From Paenibacillus sp. S150 (GTDB lineage Bacteria > Bacillota > Bacilli > Paenibacillales > Paenibacillaceae), in assembly GCF_019352175.1 (NCBI RefSeq), contig NZ_JACBYI010000055.1, positions 1-37,941 on the forward strand: 37,941 nucleotides of DNA, given 5' to 3'. How positions within the stretch are numbered: position 1 is the stretch's first letter; the number at the start of each line of letters is the position of its first letter. The position numbers and the translations under genes are program-made. Below, in pieces: positions 23,811 through 31,589 of the stretch. The notes below the pieces were generated by a model. It was not told the DNA's origin, did no database searches, and worked only from the letters and a program-made list of their open reading frames with translations.

Positions 23811-23931
23811 AAAAGTCAGACTGTTAAGAAAGTAGCTTTTTTGAGGAGATCGGAATAATAAACCTTTGATTTATAAGGCGTTTTCTAATCGAAAATCATT
23901 AAAAATCGGGTTTCTCAACAGTCTGAAAAAG
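23811..23931. mobile_element. MITE-like element E with 5-bp target duplication
   Basis: The element (23816-23926, 111 bp) begins TCAGACTGTTAAGAAA and ends TTTCTCAACAGTCTGA; the 16-bp ends pair with one mismatch. It is flanked on both sides by AAAAG, a 5-bp target duplication. The interior is A+T-rich and non-coding. Removing the element plus one AAAAG restores AAGTGGAAAAGTGAACGTAA, itself similar to the 23-bp motif of repeat C. It is the kind of element moved by a full-length transposon elsewhere in the genome. Confidence 0.85.
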
Positions 23932-24067
23932 TGAACGTAATCCCCATATTCTCTTCTTCGCTTGCGTTAGCGGGAAAAGGATCCCTAATCGATCCGTTTC
24001 TCCCTTACAGAGGAGTACGCCTAAATTAAGATGACCTTGAAACACATTAATCAAAAGGGCAGCCATT

Positions 24068-24255
24068 TTAGTGGTAAAAAGTATAACTAATCCAATGCAT
24101 TCGGATTCCGGATCATCCTTAGTGGGAAAAAGTACAACTAATTCAGCTGAAAACAGCCTTTATGGGATGAACGCGCCTCCATTAAGTGTACAAAATCCCA
24201 CTAAAGCCCGTTCAAGCCAGAATTTCAGCCCATTAGTGTTACTTTTTACACTTCG
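24068..24255. repeat. Repeat C, copy 2
   Basis: Direct motif copies at 24068 and 24119, inverted copies at 24182 and 24233 (spacing 51, 63 and 51). An isolated related motif (TTAGCGGGAAAAGGATCCCTAA) is at 23964-23985. It runs straight into repeat D. Confidence 0.85.
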
Positions 24256-24634
24256 CTTCCGTTCCCTATGAACCTCCTTGCGTTTCATCAGCGTTTTCAT
24301 GTACGCCGGTTCCATTCCTATAAATTCAATTGCCTTTTTGGCTCAACACCAAAATCAGCGGTTGACGATGTGAATGAAGTCCGCTGCGGGTTCAGAGGGT
24401 TCTTCCGGCCGCTGTTAAAGCCAGGTTTCCTGATTGGAATAAGATTACGGGTTGAATTCAGATAAAGCCGACTTTTTCCCAAGATTCCTTTAAGACTATT
24501 CCGTCCATGCAAGTGTACTAATTCTTACGAATTCCACTTTACTCCATTCCACTTCACGCCCCTGCCCCGGTAGCGGCCTCGGTTGGACCCGCTCTATTCC
24601 GCGCTTCCTCCTGCAAAACATAGAACCCGCAGAC
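24244..24634. repeat. Repeat D, copy 2
   Basis: Direct copy of 1-390, joined on its left to repeat C in the same way. Followed by only about two units (24635-24657) of the minisatellite that spans ~197 bases in copy 1. Confidence 0.9.
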
Positions 24635-24732
24635 CCAGCACCATTCAGCACAATTAAGACGCATTATAATTTTGCCCTAACTTCATACCTGCCTTATACA
24701 CAAATGACGAAAAGCATAAGTTCCTAAACGAC

Positions 24733-24812
24733 AAGTGGAAACGGCTTCGCCGTCCTTATAGGGGAGGGGGTGCTTCAGCGGGAAATAGAAGGATAATGGA
24801 TAGCGTGAAACA
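24733..24812. repeat. Repeat A (subtype 1), copy 2
   Basis: AAACGGCTTCGCCGTCCTTA, then TTCAGCGGGAAATAGAAGGA, as in 23548-23645. Its right part (ACATATAAA) is interrupted by element B. Confidence 0.75.
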
Positions 24813-24818
24813 TATAAA

Positions 24819-24972
24819 CCTGAATTTCGAAAGTGAAATGAACCAATCCAGATCGGACAAGGGATAAACCCTCTTTTTCCTTCACCCATTGGGTGCAAGC
24901 TGTTTTTAGCAAGACATCCCTTCGTGTAGAGCTTTTTAGAGGATTTGTGGATACTTACTTTCGAAATTCAGG
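24819..24972. mobile_element. MITE-like element B, copy 2 (154 bp) with target duplication
   Basis: Perfect 16-bp inverted ends CCTGAATTTCGAAAGT and ACTTTCGAAATTCAGG. It is flanked on both sides by ATAAA, consistent with a 5-bp target duplication. Internal blocks: GATCGGACAAGGGATAA, CACCCATTGGGTGCAAG and ATCCCTTCGTGTAGAG. No open frame long enough for a transposase. Confidence 0.88.
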
Positions 24973-24987
24973 ATAAAGGCTTATATT

Positions 24988-25019
24988 TTAAACAAGGATG
25001 ACAAGGAAGGTCATCCTTA
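24988..25019 (-). terminator. Terminator after birA
   Basis: On the minus strand AAGGATGAC pairs with GTCATCCTT around CTTCCTT, followed by GTTTAAAAT. It ends the long operon from ypjD to birA. Confidence 0.82.
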
Positions 25020-25024
25020 TCATC

Positions 25025-25825
25025 CTAAATCATTTCTATTTCTCCTGAAAGCACGCTGGTGATGCTTCCCGTTCCATCCTTAAGCAGCAGCCCTCCGTTG
25101 TCATCCAGGCCCACGGCCGTGGCTTCACAGCGCCCCTGCGGGGTATTGAAGCACACCTGGCGTCCCAGCGTGACCGACATCGATTCCCACAGCTCCCTGA
25201 TCGGATTAAAGCCCTGTTCCATATAAAGAAAATATAAAAACTCCAGTTCCGTCAGAACAGCAGCAGTAAGCGCTGAACGGTCAACGGGAATGCCGCCGCC
25301 TTCTATCAGCAGCGAGGTGCCGATTCCCTGCAGCTCCTGGGGATAGTCTTCTTCTGTCAAGTTAACGGCAATGCCAATGCCGGCGATACAGTAATGAAGC
25401 CCGCCTTCCCGCAGGGAGGATTCCAGCAGGATGCCGCAAATTTTGCGCCCGCCTGCCAGCAGGTCATTCGGCCATTTAATGCCTGCCTGCACGCCGGTAG
25501 CCTCGCGGATGGCTGTGCACACGGCAACCCCGGCCAGCAGCGTCAGCTGCGGAGTAAGTGACAACGGAAGCTCCGGGCGCAGCACAACGCTCAGCCATAT
25601 GCCCTTGCCCCGCGGCGAATACCATTTCCGGCCCATCCGCCCCCGGCCTCCGGTCTGTTCCTCGGCCCGGACGGCCGTACCTTCGGGCGCGCCGCTCTCG
25701 GCGAGCCTTTTGGCCTCTTCCTGTGTGGACACCACCGTTCCCAGCAGCTGCACACGGTCCGGCCAGCTGGACGTAAACGCCTCCCTTCCGGCCCCGGGAA
25801 GCCGGAGTCTCTCGTTACTGTTCAT
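25025..25825 (-). CDS. birA: Biotin--[acetyl-CoA-carboxylase] ligase without the DNA-binding domain
   Basis: 266 residues against ~325 for B. subtilis BirA. The catalytic domain is complete: EEQTGGRGRMGRKWYSPRG (biotinyl-AMP loop), IKWPNDLLAGGRKICGILLE, GIGIAVN and a C-terminal SH3-like region ending VLSGEIEMI. The usual N-terminal winged-helix (~60 residues) is absent. The start (AAAGGATGG upstream) overlaps the end of cca, so the missing part is not simply mis-started. It should attach biotin to carboxylase subunits but could not act as the biotin-operon repressor. Last gene of its operon. Confidence 0.93.
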   Translation of the reverse strand: MNSNERLRLPGAGREAFTSSWPDRVQLLGTVVSTQEEAKRLAESGAPEGTAVRAEEQTGGRGRMGRKWYSPRGKGIWLSVVLRPELPLSLTPQLTLLAGVAVCTAIREATGVQAGIKWPNDLLAGGRKICGILLESSLREGGLHYCIAGIGIAVNLTEEDYPQELQGIGTSLLIEGGGIPVDRSALTAAVLTELEFLYFLYMEQGFNPIRELWESMSVTLGRQVCFNTPQGRCEATAVGLDDNGGLLLKDGTGSITSVLSGEIEMI

Positions 25826-27143
25826 CCCTATCCATCCTTTTTGCTTCCAGCAGCAATAGTTGATTGTTATTTGGCAGCTCGCCCGCCGCCACAGCCAGCA
25901 GCAGGCTCTGCAGCAGCACGCCCAGCCACGGGCCCGGACGCTTCTCTAGAGCGTCAGCCAGCTCCTTGCCCGTCACCGCCAGCTCTGCCAGCTTGTGCAG
26001 CGGCATTGCTGCGGTCCAGGAACGCAGCATGGGGAGGTCCGGCGCATCGGGCCGCTGCACGGCTGGGGCGCCGCAGTCCGGCGCCACGGGCACGGCGGCC
26101 TGCGGCAGCGCCGAAAGCAGCGTCAGCCACCCTTCGGCGGCTGACTGGCCGTGGGCCAGCACGGCAGCGATCCAGCGCCGCCGCAGGGCCTCCGTGCCGC
26201 CGGGTTCCCCGGGCGGCACCTGCGCAAGCGCTGCGCTCCACGCTTCGCGGACGCGCAGCACTCCGGCGACGGCGCTGCGCGTCGCCCCCGGGAACGTCCA
26301 TGCCCGCAGCAGCTCGTCGGCCTCCCCGGCCGACCGCTTCAGGGCATGCAGCAGGAGCGCCCACCGCAGGCGGGCGTCCTGCAGGTCCCCGATCCCGGCC
26401 GTCAGGGCGGCGGCTGCCGCCATGTCGCTGCCGGTCCAGGGGAACGGCGCTTTGCCGCGCGGCAGCAGCCCGCTGCGGGCCAGGAGACCGAGGCCGCGCT
26501 GCGGGTGCGGGCCGAGGACGATGCGGTCAAGCTCCGCGCGAACGCGCTCCACAGCAATATGCGCCAGCTTGTCCCGCTGGCGCAGCAGTCCCCGCCAGGT
26601 ATTCTTGGCGATGGAGAAGTCCAGAACCGACGCGAAGCGGACACAGCGCAGCATGCGCAGCGCATCCTCGTCGAAGCGTTCCTCCGCATCTCCCACACAA
26701 CGGACCAACCGGCGGCGGGAGTCCTCCTCCCCGCCAAAAGGATCTACCAGAATTCCATCCGGACCGCAGCACATCGCATTGATTGTGAAATCACGGCGGC
26801 GGAGATCCTCCTTCACATCGCTTACAAATAAGACGTGCCCCGGGCGGCGGTGGTCGGTGTAGGCGCTCTCCGTCCGGTACGTCGTTACTTCAAAGCTCCA
26901 GCCATTCTGAAGAACAGTGATGGTGCCATGCGCAAGTCCGGTAGGGACGCAGCGCGGAAAAATGTCCATAACCTCTCCAGGCAGCGCCGAAGTCGTCAGA
27001 TCGATATCATGCACCGGCCGCCCGAGCAGCTCATCGCGGATGCAGCCGCCAACGAAATAGGCCTCATGGCCATGTGCAAGCAAAGCGGATATTACCCCGC
27101 CTGCAGCTTCTGCCATTCCGGATGGCGCCATTGTCCATTCCAT
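25815..27143 (-). CDS. cca: CCA tRNA nucleotidyltransferase
   Basis: Adds or repairs the 3' CCA of tRNAs. 442 residues from the ATG at 27143, after AGGTAGGGAG. The class II head domain carries YFVGGCIRDELLGRPVHDID (with the Asp-x-Asp metal pair), RRDFTINAMCCGPDGILVDP and the EDALRMLRCVRFA nucleotide-selecting segment. The C-terminal half is helical and unusually rich in Ala, Arg and Gly, with high G+C (about 25900-26650). Long antisense frames there are a by-product of that composition. It lies 14 bases after bshA. A longer N-terminus from an upstream start would overlap bshA and looks unlike the family. Confidence 0.93.
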   Translation of the reverse strand: MEWTMAPSGMAEAAGGVISALLAHGHEAYFVGGCIRDELLGRPVHDIDLTTSALPGEVMDIFPRCVPTGLAHGTITVLQNGWSFEVTTYRTESAYTDHRRPGHVLFVSDVKEDLRRRDFTINAMCCGPDGILVDPFGGEEDSRRRLVRCVGDAEERFDEDALRMLRCVRFASVLDFSIAKNTWRGLLRQRDKLAHIAVERVRAELDRIVLGPHPQRGLGLLARSGLLPRGKAPFPWTGSDMAAAAALTAGIGDLQDARLRWALLLHALKRSAGEADELLRAWTFPGATRSAVAGVLRVREAWSAALAQVPPGEPGGTEALRRRWIAAVLAHGQSAAEGWLTLLSALPQAAVPVAPDCGAPAVQRPDAPDLPMLRSWTAAMPLHKLAELAVTGKELADALEKRPGPWLGVLLQSLLLAVAAGELPNNNQLLLLEAKRMDRDEQ

Positions 27144-27157
27144 ACCCCAAGCACTCC

Positions 27158-28315
27158 CTACCTCTGAATCGTATCCAGACCGCGCACCTTGCACCCAAGC
27201 ACACGGTAATATATATCCTCATATTGATCGGTAATCACATCTCTGCTGAAATCATTGCAGGACCGCTCCAGGCATGCTTTTCGGAACTGCTCCATAATGC
27301 GTGCATCCGTCAGCAGCTTCACTGCATATCCCGCCATGGCGTCTGTATCACCGATAGGTGCCAGATAACCGGTCTTTCCATGCTGGATCAGCTCCGGAAT
27401 GCCTCCCGTCTCCGAGCCGATGGTTGGCACCCCGCAAGCCATCGCTTCCAGCGCCACCAGCCCGAAGCTTTCCTTCTCCGAAGGCAGCAGCAGCAGGTCC
27501 GCGAGCGAAATCACCTGGGCGATCTCATCCTGCTTGCCAAGAAACCGGACCTTTTCCTCAAGGCCCATTTCGCAGATCTTGGCTTGAATTTTCGGGAGCT
27601 CCGGCCCCTCGCCGACAAGCAGCAGGCGTGAGGGCAGCTTTTGGGATACTTTTGCAAAAATATCGACCACATCCGAGACCCGTTTAACCGGCCGGAAATT
27701 GCTGATATGCATTAGGATCTTTTCATCCGGAGAGGCAAAATCCCCCCGGAGATCGGTTACATCGCGCGGATAATACACACGCTTGTCAACAAAGTTATAA
27801 GTCAGGTCAATATCGCGCGTGATATCCAGCACCTGACGCGTCTCTTTTATAAGATCCTGCGAAACTGCCGTTACCGCATCGCTCTGGTTAATCCCAAGAC
27901 GGATCAGATCCTTCAGCGATTCATCCTGGCCAAGCACCGTGATGTCGGTTCCGTGCAGGGTTGTCACCACTTTGATATCGTTGCCAAGCATCTGCTTGGC
28001 AAGATAAGCGCAGACCGCGTGCGGCACTGCGTAATGCACATGGAACAGGTCCAGCCCCACCATTTTGGCCACCTGGGCCATCTTGGTCGCCAGTGCCAGA
28101 TCATAGGGCGGGTAACGGAAAACGTAATAATCATTAACCTCAACTTCGTGATAAAATATATTTTTCTGAAACGTTCCAAGCCGGAACGGGATGCTATGTG
28201 TAATAAAATGGACCTCATGGCCTTTCTCGGCCAAAAGCTTGCCCAATTCTGTCGCCACAACACCCGAGCCGCCCAGAGACGGATAACAGGTGATGCCTAT
28301 TTTTAGCCGGTCCAT
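27158..28315 (-). CDS. bshA: N-acetyl-alpha-D-glucosaminyl L-malate synthase BshA
   Basis: First enzyme of bacillithiol synthesis: transfers GlcNAc from UDP-GlcNAc to L-malate. 385 residues, GT-B glycosyltransferase of family 4. The N-terminal domain has KIGITCYPSLGGSGVVATEL, and HVHYAVPHAVCAYL; the C-terminal sugar-nucleotide domain has LMHISNFRPVKRV and ESFGLVALEAMACGVPTIGS with the conserved Glu residues. AAAGGGGACGGAG precedes the ATG. It is followed by cca and preceded by bshB1, as in B. subtilis. bshC is not in the window. Confidence 0.95.
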   Translation of the reverse strand: MDRLKIGITCYPSLGGSGVVATELGKLLAEKGHEVHFITHSIPFRLGTFQKNIFYHEVEVNDYYVFRYPPYDLALATKMAQVAKMVGLDLFHVHYAVPHAVCAYLAKQMLGNDIKVVTTLHGTDITVLGQDESLKDLIRLGINQSDAVTAVSQDLIKETRQVLDITRDIDLTYNFVDKRVYYPRDVTDLRGDFASPDEKILMHISNFRPVKRVSDVVDIFAKVSQKLPSRLLLVGEGPELPKIQAKICEMGLEEKVRFLGKQDEIAQVISLADLLLLPSEKESFGLVALEAMACGVPTIGSETGGIPELIQHGKTGYLAPIGDTDAMAGYAVKLLTDARIMEQFRKACLERSCNDFSRDVITDQYEDIYYRVLGCKVRGLDTIQR

Positions 28316-28402
28316 CGCTCCGTCCCCTTTAAAAGACTTAACTTCATTATTTTGTGTAATGATATGAATTGATTATAGTGGTTCATGGCGATTTTATAAA
28401 GC

Positions 28403-29122
28403 TCACAGAGCTGGATGCCGCTTGACAGCGGCTTTGAACAGCTCCACCGTATGCGGCACCTTGCTGGCGAACCCTTCCGCATAAGGAATCAGCCTCCGCT
28501 GCCCAAGCAGCATATCCCGTGAGCGGACACGTTCAATATAACCTTCATTTAACGGGGTAGACACAACATCCCCGCCCGGCGCTTTCTCAAATTGGGAGCG
28601 GTAGCAGGACAGCGCCTGCTCCTTAAGGCTATATTGCCCTGTTACATCGACGATAAGGTCCGTGCGCCCCAAATCATTAATGAAATAAAAATACAGCTGC
28701 GGCGCAGGCACCGCAGGCTTGTCCGGCATATACTTGCGCAGCTTGGCGTTGAATACCGCTTCCTCCACCAGCCTGCTGCAGGCAATATGATCCGGATGAC
28801 GGTCTTCCCAATAAGGCGCAAACACAATATCCGGAGCAAACCGGCGGATTTCCAGCGTCACTGCCGCCAGCTGCCCCTCCGTCATATACAGCCCCCGGTC
28901 CGGCAGCCCCAGATTGGTGCGTACAGCAGCGCCAAGCAGATCAGCGGCCTGCTGCGCCTCCATTTTGCGCCGCTCCACAGTACCGTTAGACGACATTTCC
29001 GCCGAGGTCAAATCACACAAGCCCACCTTGAGCCCGGCGGCAGTATGCTTGGCAATGGTTCCCGCCATGCCGATCTCGGCATCGTCGGCATGCGCGCCGA
29101 ATACAAGAATATCCAGCTTCAT
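28403..29122 (-). CDS. bshB1: Bacillithiol biosynthesis deacetylase BshB1
   Basis: Deacetylates GlcNAc-malate to GlcN-malate, the second bacillithiol step. 239 residues of the LmbE/PIG-L zinc family: N-terminal LDILVFGAHADDAEIGMAGT (first zinc site), DLTSAEMSSNGTVERRK and the second site DRHPDHIACSRLV. The length and these motifs match BshB1 rather than the broader BshB2 group. The ATG overlaps the mgsA stop (ATGA), indicating coupled translation. An 87-base gap precedes bshA. Confidence 0.94.
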   Translation of the reverse strand: MKLDILVFGAHADDAEIGMAGTIAKHTAAGLKVGLCDLTSAEMSSNGTVERRKMEAQQAADLLGAAVRTNLGLPDRGLYMTEGQLAAVTLEIRRFAPDIVFAPYWEDRHPDHIACSRLVEEAVFNAKLRKYMPDKPAVPAPQLYFYFINDLGRTDLIVDVTGQYSLKEQALSCYRSQFEKAPGGDVVSTPLNEGYIERVRSRDMLLGQRRLIPYAEGFASKVPHTVELFKAAVKRHPAL

Positions 29123-29541
29123 TCATCCACACCAGGCTTGTACTTATGTACAAGCTCACGCCAGCCGAAATCCCCCCGGTCAATCGCTTTGACCAGAATC
29201 TCGGCCGTGGCGATATTGGTTGCCACCGGGATGCCGTACACATCGCACAGGCGAAGAAGTGCTGTAATATCCGGCTCATGCGGCTGCGCCATCAGCGGAT
29301 CGCGCAGGAAAATAATCAAATCCAGCTCATCCGTTGCAACCATTGAGCCAATCTGCTGGTCGCCGCCGAGCGGTCCTGACATATAACGGTGGATGGACAG
29401 CTTCGTTGCTTCCATAATACGCTGGCCTGTGGTTCCGGTAGAATACATCTGATGCCCGACAAACACATGCTCATATGCTGTCACAAAGTTAACCATCTCA
29501 TCTTTTTTCCGGTCATGCGCGATAAATGCAATTTTCAACAT
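29119..29541 (-). CDS. mgsA: Methylglyoxal synthase
   Basis: Converts dihydroxyacetone phosphate to methylglyoxal and phosphate, a bypass that relieves sugar-phosphate stress. 140 residues, normal for the family. Motifs: MLKIAFIAHDRKKDEMVNF, TGTTGQRIMEATKL, SGPLGGDQQIGS (catalytic Asp) and QPHEPDITALLRLC (His). It is 17 bases after dapB and overlaps bshB1. The product is toxic and is detoxified partly through bacillithiol in Bacillales, so the neighbouring bsh genes make functional sense. Confidence 0.96.
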   Translation of the reverse strand: MLKIAFIAHDRKKDEMVNFVTAYEHVFVGHQMYSTGTTGQRIMEATKLSIHRYMSGPLGGDQQIGSMVATDELDLIIFLRDPLMAQPHEPDITALLRLCDVYGIPVATNIATAEILVKAIDRGDFGWRELVHKYKPGVDE

Positions 29542-29558
29542 GGTGTGTTCTCCCCCAT

Positions 29559-30362
29559 CTATTCTATAAAATGCTCAAAGCCGTAGATCAACCCGGTATA
29601 ACCCATCACCTTCTGGACTCCCATTTTGACTCCGGGCATGTAGCCTGCCCGCTCATAGGAATCGTGGCGGATTTTGAGCGATTGCCCGAAACCGCCAAAG
29701 ACCACCTCTTCCTGCGCAAAAACACCGGGAAGCCGGACACTGTGGATGCGGAATCCATTATAATAGCCTCCGCGCGAGCCCTCAATTACCTCTTCTTCTT
29801 CCGGGTTTCCCTGACGAAGCTCTTTCCGCACTTCCGAAATCAGCTCTGCCGTTTTGATGGCGGTACCCGAAGGCGCATCCAGCTTCTGGTCGCCGTGATA
29901 TTCAATAATCTCCAGGTGCGGAAAGTATTTCGCCGCCTGAGCCGCAAATTTCATCATCAGAATCGCTCCGATAGAAAAGTTGGGCGCGATAAGCCCCCCA
30001 ATTCCCTGTTCCCGGCACTGCTTGTCCAGCTCAGTGATCTGCTCCGGAGTGAATCCGGTAGTACCGATTACCGGACGCACCCCATATTTTATGGCAAGCA
30101 GAGTGTTGGCATAGGCCGACTGCGGCGTAGTGAAATCAACGAGAACCTCTCCGCTGCTCCCCGCCAGGGCAGCTTCCAGATCCGTCACAACCTTGACTCC
30201 GCTCTCTTCCAGCCCCACCAAACGGCCGGCATCGCTGCCGCTTGCCGAACGGTCTACCGCTGCTGCCAGCTCCAGCTCTTCATCCTGCAGCACCAGCTTT
30301 ACAACCTCTTTGCCCATTCTGCCTCCTGCACCGGAGACGATAACCCTGATCTTGCCGTCCAT
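29559..30362 (-). CDS. dapB: 4-hydroxy-tetrahydrodipicolinate reductase
   Basis: NAD(P)H-dependent step of the diaminopimelate/lysine pathway, needed for peptidoglycan and, through dipicolinate precursors, for spores. 267 residues from the ATG at 30362 (GAGGAGG upstream). Rossmann motif VIVSGAGGRMGKEVVK, active-site block EYHGDQKLDAPSGTA (one His of the usual pair HH is replaced by Gly) and GTTGFTPEQ. The C-terminal part has VFGGFGQSLKIRHDSYERAG. It follows a TPR gene by 31 bases. The His in EYHG is the catalytic candidate. Confidence 0.95.
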   Translation of the reverse strand: MDGKIRVIVSGAGGRMGKEVVKLVLQDEELELAAAVDRSASGSDAGRLVGLEESGVKVVTDLEAALAGSSGEVLVDFTTPQSAYANTLLAIKYGVRPVIGTTGFTPEQITELDKQCREQGIGGLIAPNFSIGAILMMKFAAQAAKYFPHLEIIEYHGDQKLDAPSGTAIKTAELISEVRKELRQGNPEEEEVIEGSRGGYYNGFRIHSVRLPGVFAQEEVVFGGFGQSLKIRHDSYERAGYMPGVKMGVQKVMGYTGLIYGFEHFIE

Positions 30363-30393
30363 TTTATTCCTCCTCGCTTTCACTGGCTCCAAT

Positions 30394-30915
30394 TTATTGA
30401 ATATATTTTTGCAACGATTTCTGAAGGTCCTTCATGAGCTGCTTCAGCCCGGAATCATCCGGGTGCAGGGAAATAACTTCCTTTAGTGCAGCAATTGCCT
30501 GCAGATGCTCATTCATGCGGCTGTGTGCGATTGCAAGCCACACATAAGCGTCCCCGTACAATGGGTCAAGGACAATCGCTTCCTTCAGCAGGGTAATCGG
30601 ATGATACGGATTAGCAGCCCCGGCAACCTCTTCCTCCAGGAGCTTTTTGGCCTCCTGCACGAGCTGCAGGGCCTGCAGATGCTGAAGGTGGAGCCTGTAT
30701 TCCGGTTTTCCTCCATCCAGCTTCAGTGCTGCCCCGGCATGCTCCAGCGCTTTTTCCAGCATGCCGCTGCGGGCATACGTTATGGAGCAGCGGTACCTGA
30801 CCTCGGCATCATCCGGACTGGCCGCAATGGCCGCTTCGAACAACGTGATCGCCTCGGCGAAATCACTGCGGAGTATAGAGCGGTATGCCGCTTTGACATA
30901 GTCGTTATGATTCAT
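30394..30915 (-). CDS. TPR-repeat protein upstream of dapB
   Basis: 173 residues from the ATG at 30915, with GGGGATGGTGGG upstream; a longer form would overlap ypjD-side sequence and is unlikely. Repeats are visible as DYVKAAYRSILRSDFAEAIT, then AEVRYRCSITYARSGMLEKA, and GDAYVWLAIAHSRMNEHLQA with HPDDSGLKQL after it. The first part of each fits the two-helix tetratricopeptide pattern. No signal or TM segment, so cytoplasmic. It probably mediates protein contacts; partner unknown. B. subtilis has no equivalent at this position. Confidence 0.8.
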   Translation of the reverse strand: MNHNDYVKAAYRSILRSDFAEAITLFEAAIAASPDDAEVRYRCSITYARSGMLEKALEHAGAALKLDGGKPEYRLHLQHLQALQLVQEAKKLLEEEVAGAANPYHPITLLKEAIVLDPLYGDAYVWLAIAHSRMNEHLQAIAALKEVISLHPDDSGLKQLMKDLQKSLQKYIQ

Positions 30916-30974
30916 TTGCCCACCATCCCCACGGCTAAATCCCGTTCGTTTGGTACAGCATATGTTATAGAAGC

Positions 30975-31304
30975 CTAATCGGTGTTTTTGGGAGTCCACC
31001 GTCCGGCATCACGGGTATTGAACTTGTGCATCACTTTATTGTGGGCTTCCGTTAGATCAATTCCCAGCGAGTTGGCGAAGCACACCGTTATAAACAGAAT
31101 GTCTCCCAGCTCAAGCTCAATCGAGTTATCCGCTTCATCCGCTTTTTTGGGCTTTTCGCCAAATTGATGGTTGACTTCGCGGGCAAGCTCGCCTACCTCC
31201 TCCGACATCCGGGCCAGCATGGACAGCGGGCTGAAGTAACCTTCTTTAAATTGTGAGATATAGGCATCAACCTCACGTTGTATATCACCAAGACTTTTAT
31301 CCAT
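30975..31304 (-). CDS. ypjD: MazG-like nucleotide pyrophosphohydrolase YpjD
   Basis: 109 residues of the all-alpha NTP pyrophosphatase group. The metal-binding motifs are RMSEEVGELAREVN (Glu-Glu-x2-Glu) and SIELELGDILFITVCFANSL (Glu-x3-Asp). Likely hydrolyses nucleoside triphosphates to monophosphates as housecleaning; substrate unknown. First gene of the long minus-strand operon, followed by the TPR gene 59 bases on. In B. subtilis ypjD also precedes dapB. Confidence 0.93.
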   Translation of the reverse strand: MDKSLGDIQREVDAYISQFKEGYFSPLSMLARMSEEVGELAREVNHQFGEKPKKADEADNSIELELGDILFITVCFANSLGIDLTEAHNKVMHKFNTRDAGRWTPKNTD

Positions 31305-31352
31305 AAATTGTTTCTCCGCCCCCCTGTATGTTCTTGCCTTCTGTTTGCCCCT

Positions 31353-31381
31353 ATGTTATCGTAAAGACGTTTTGAAGACAA
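31353..31381 (-). promoter_or_regulatory. Probable promoter of the ypjD-birA operon
   Basis: On the minus strand TTGTCT (31376-31381) and TAACAT (31353-31358) are 17 bases apart, about 45 bases before the ypjD start. Confidence 0.5.
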
Positions 31382-31499
31382 ATCTTTTTTAGGGGCTGCA
31401 CATTTCCGGATGCCCCACTCCGGCCGGCGCTGGCTGTAAACCCTGAAAAGCAACCGCTAAAGCCAATATTTCACGGCAGCTCAAGAAAGCCGTACAACG

Positions 31500-31528
31500 T
31501 TGACATTTCTTCATTGTCAGCTTCTATT
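31500..31528 (+). promoter_or_regulatory. Probable promoter of ypjC
   Basis: A consensus -35 TTGACA (31500-31505), 17 bases from a weak -10 TCTATT (31523-31528), 60 bases before the ypjC start. Confidence 0.5.
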
Positions 31529-31589
31529 CATTAGAGCTGCACCTGTCAGCTTTACATTCTGCCCATTAAAGGGCCAGGCGAGGGATTAC

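Noticed and set aside
24683..24898. 71-residue minus-strand open frame
   Set aside because: Spans the junction of repeats A and element B, with no ribosome site; different copies of the repeats do not keep it open.
25841..26862. Plus-strand open frames of 313 and 332 residues
   Set aside because: Antisense to cca in its high-G+C half, Arg/Ala/Pro-rich composition artefacts.
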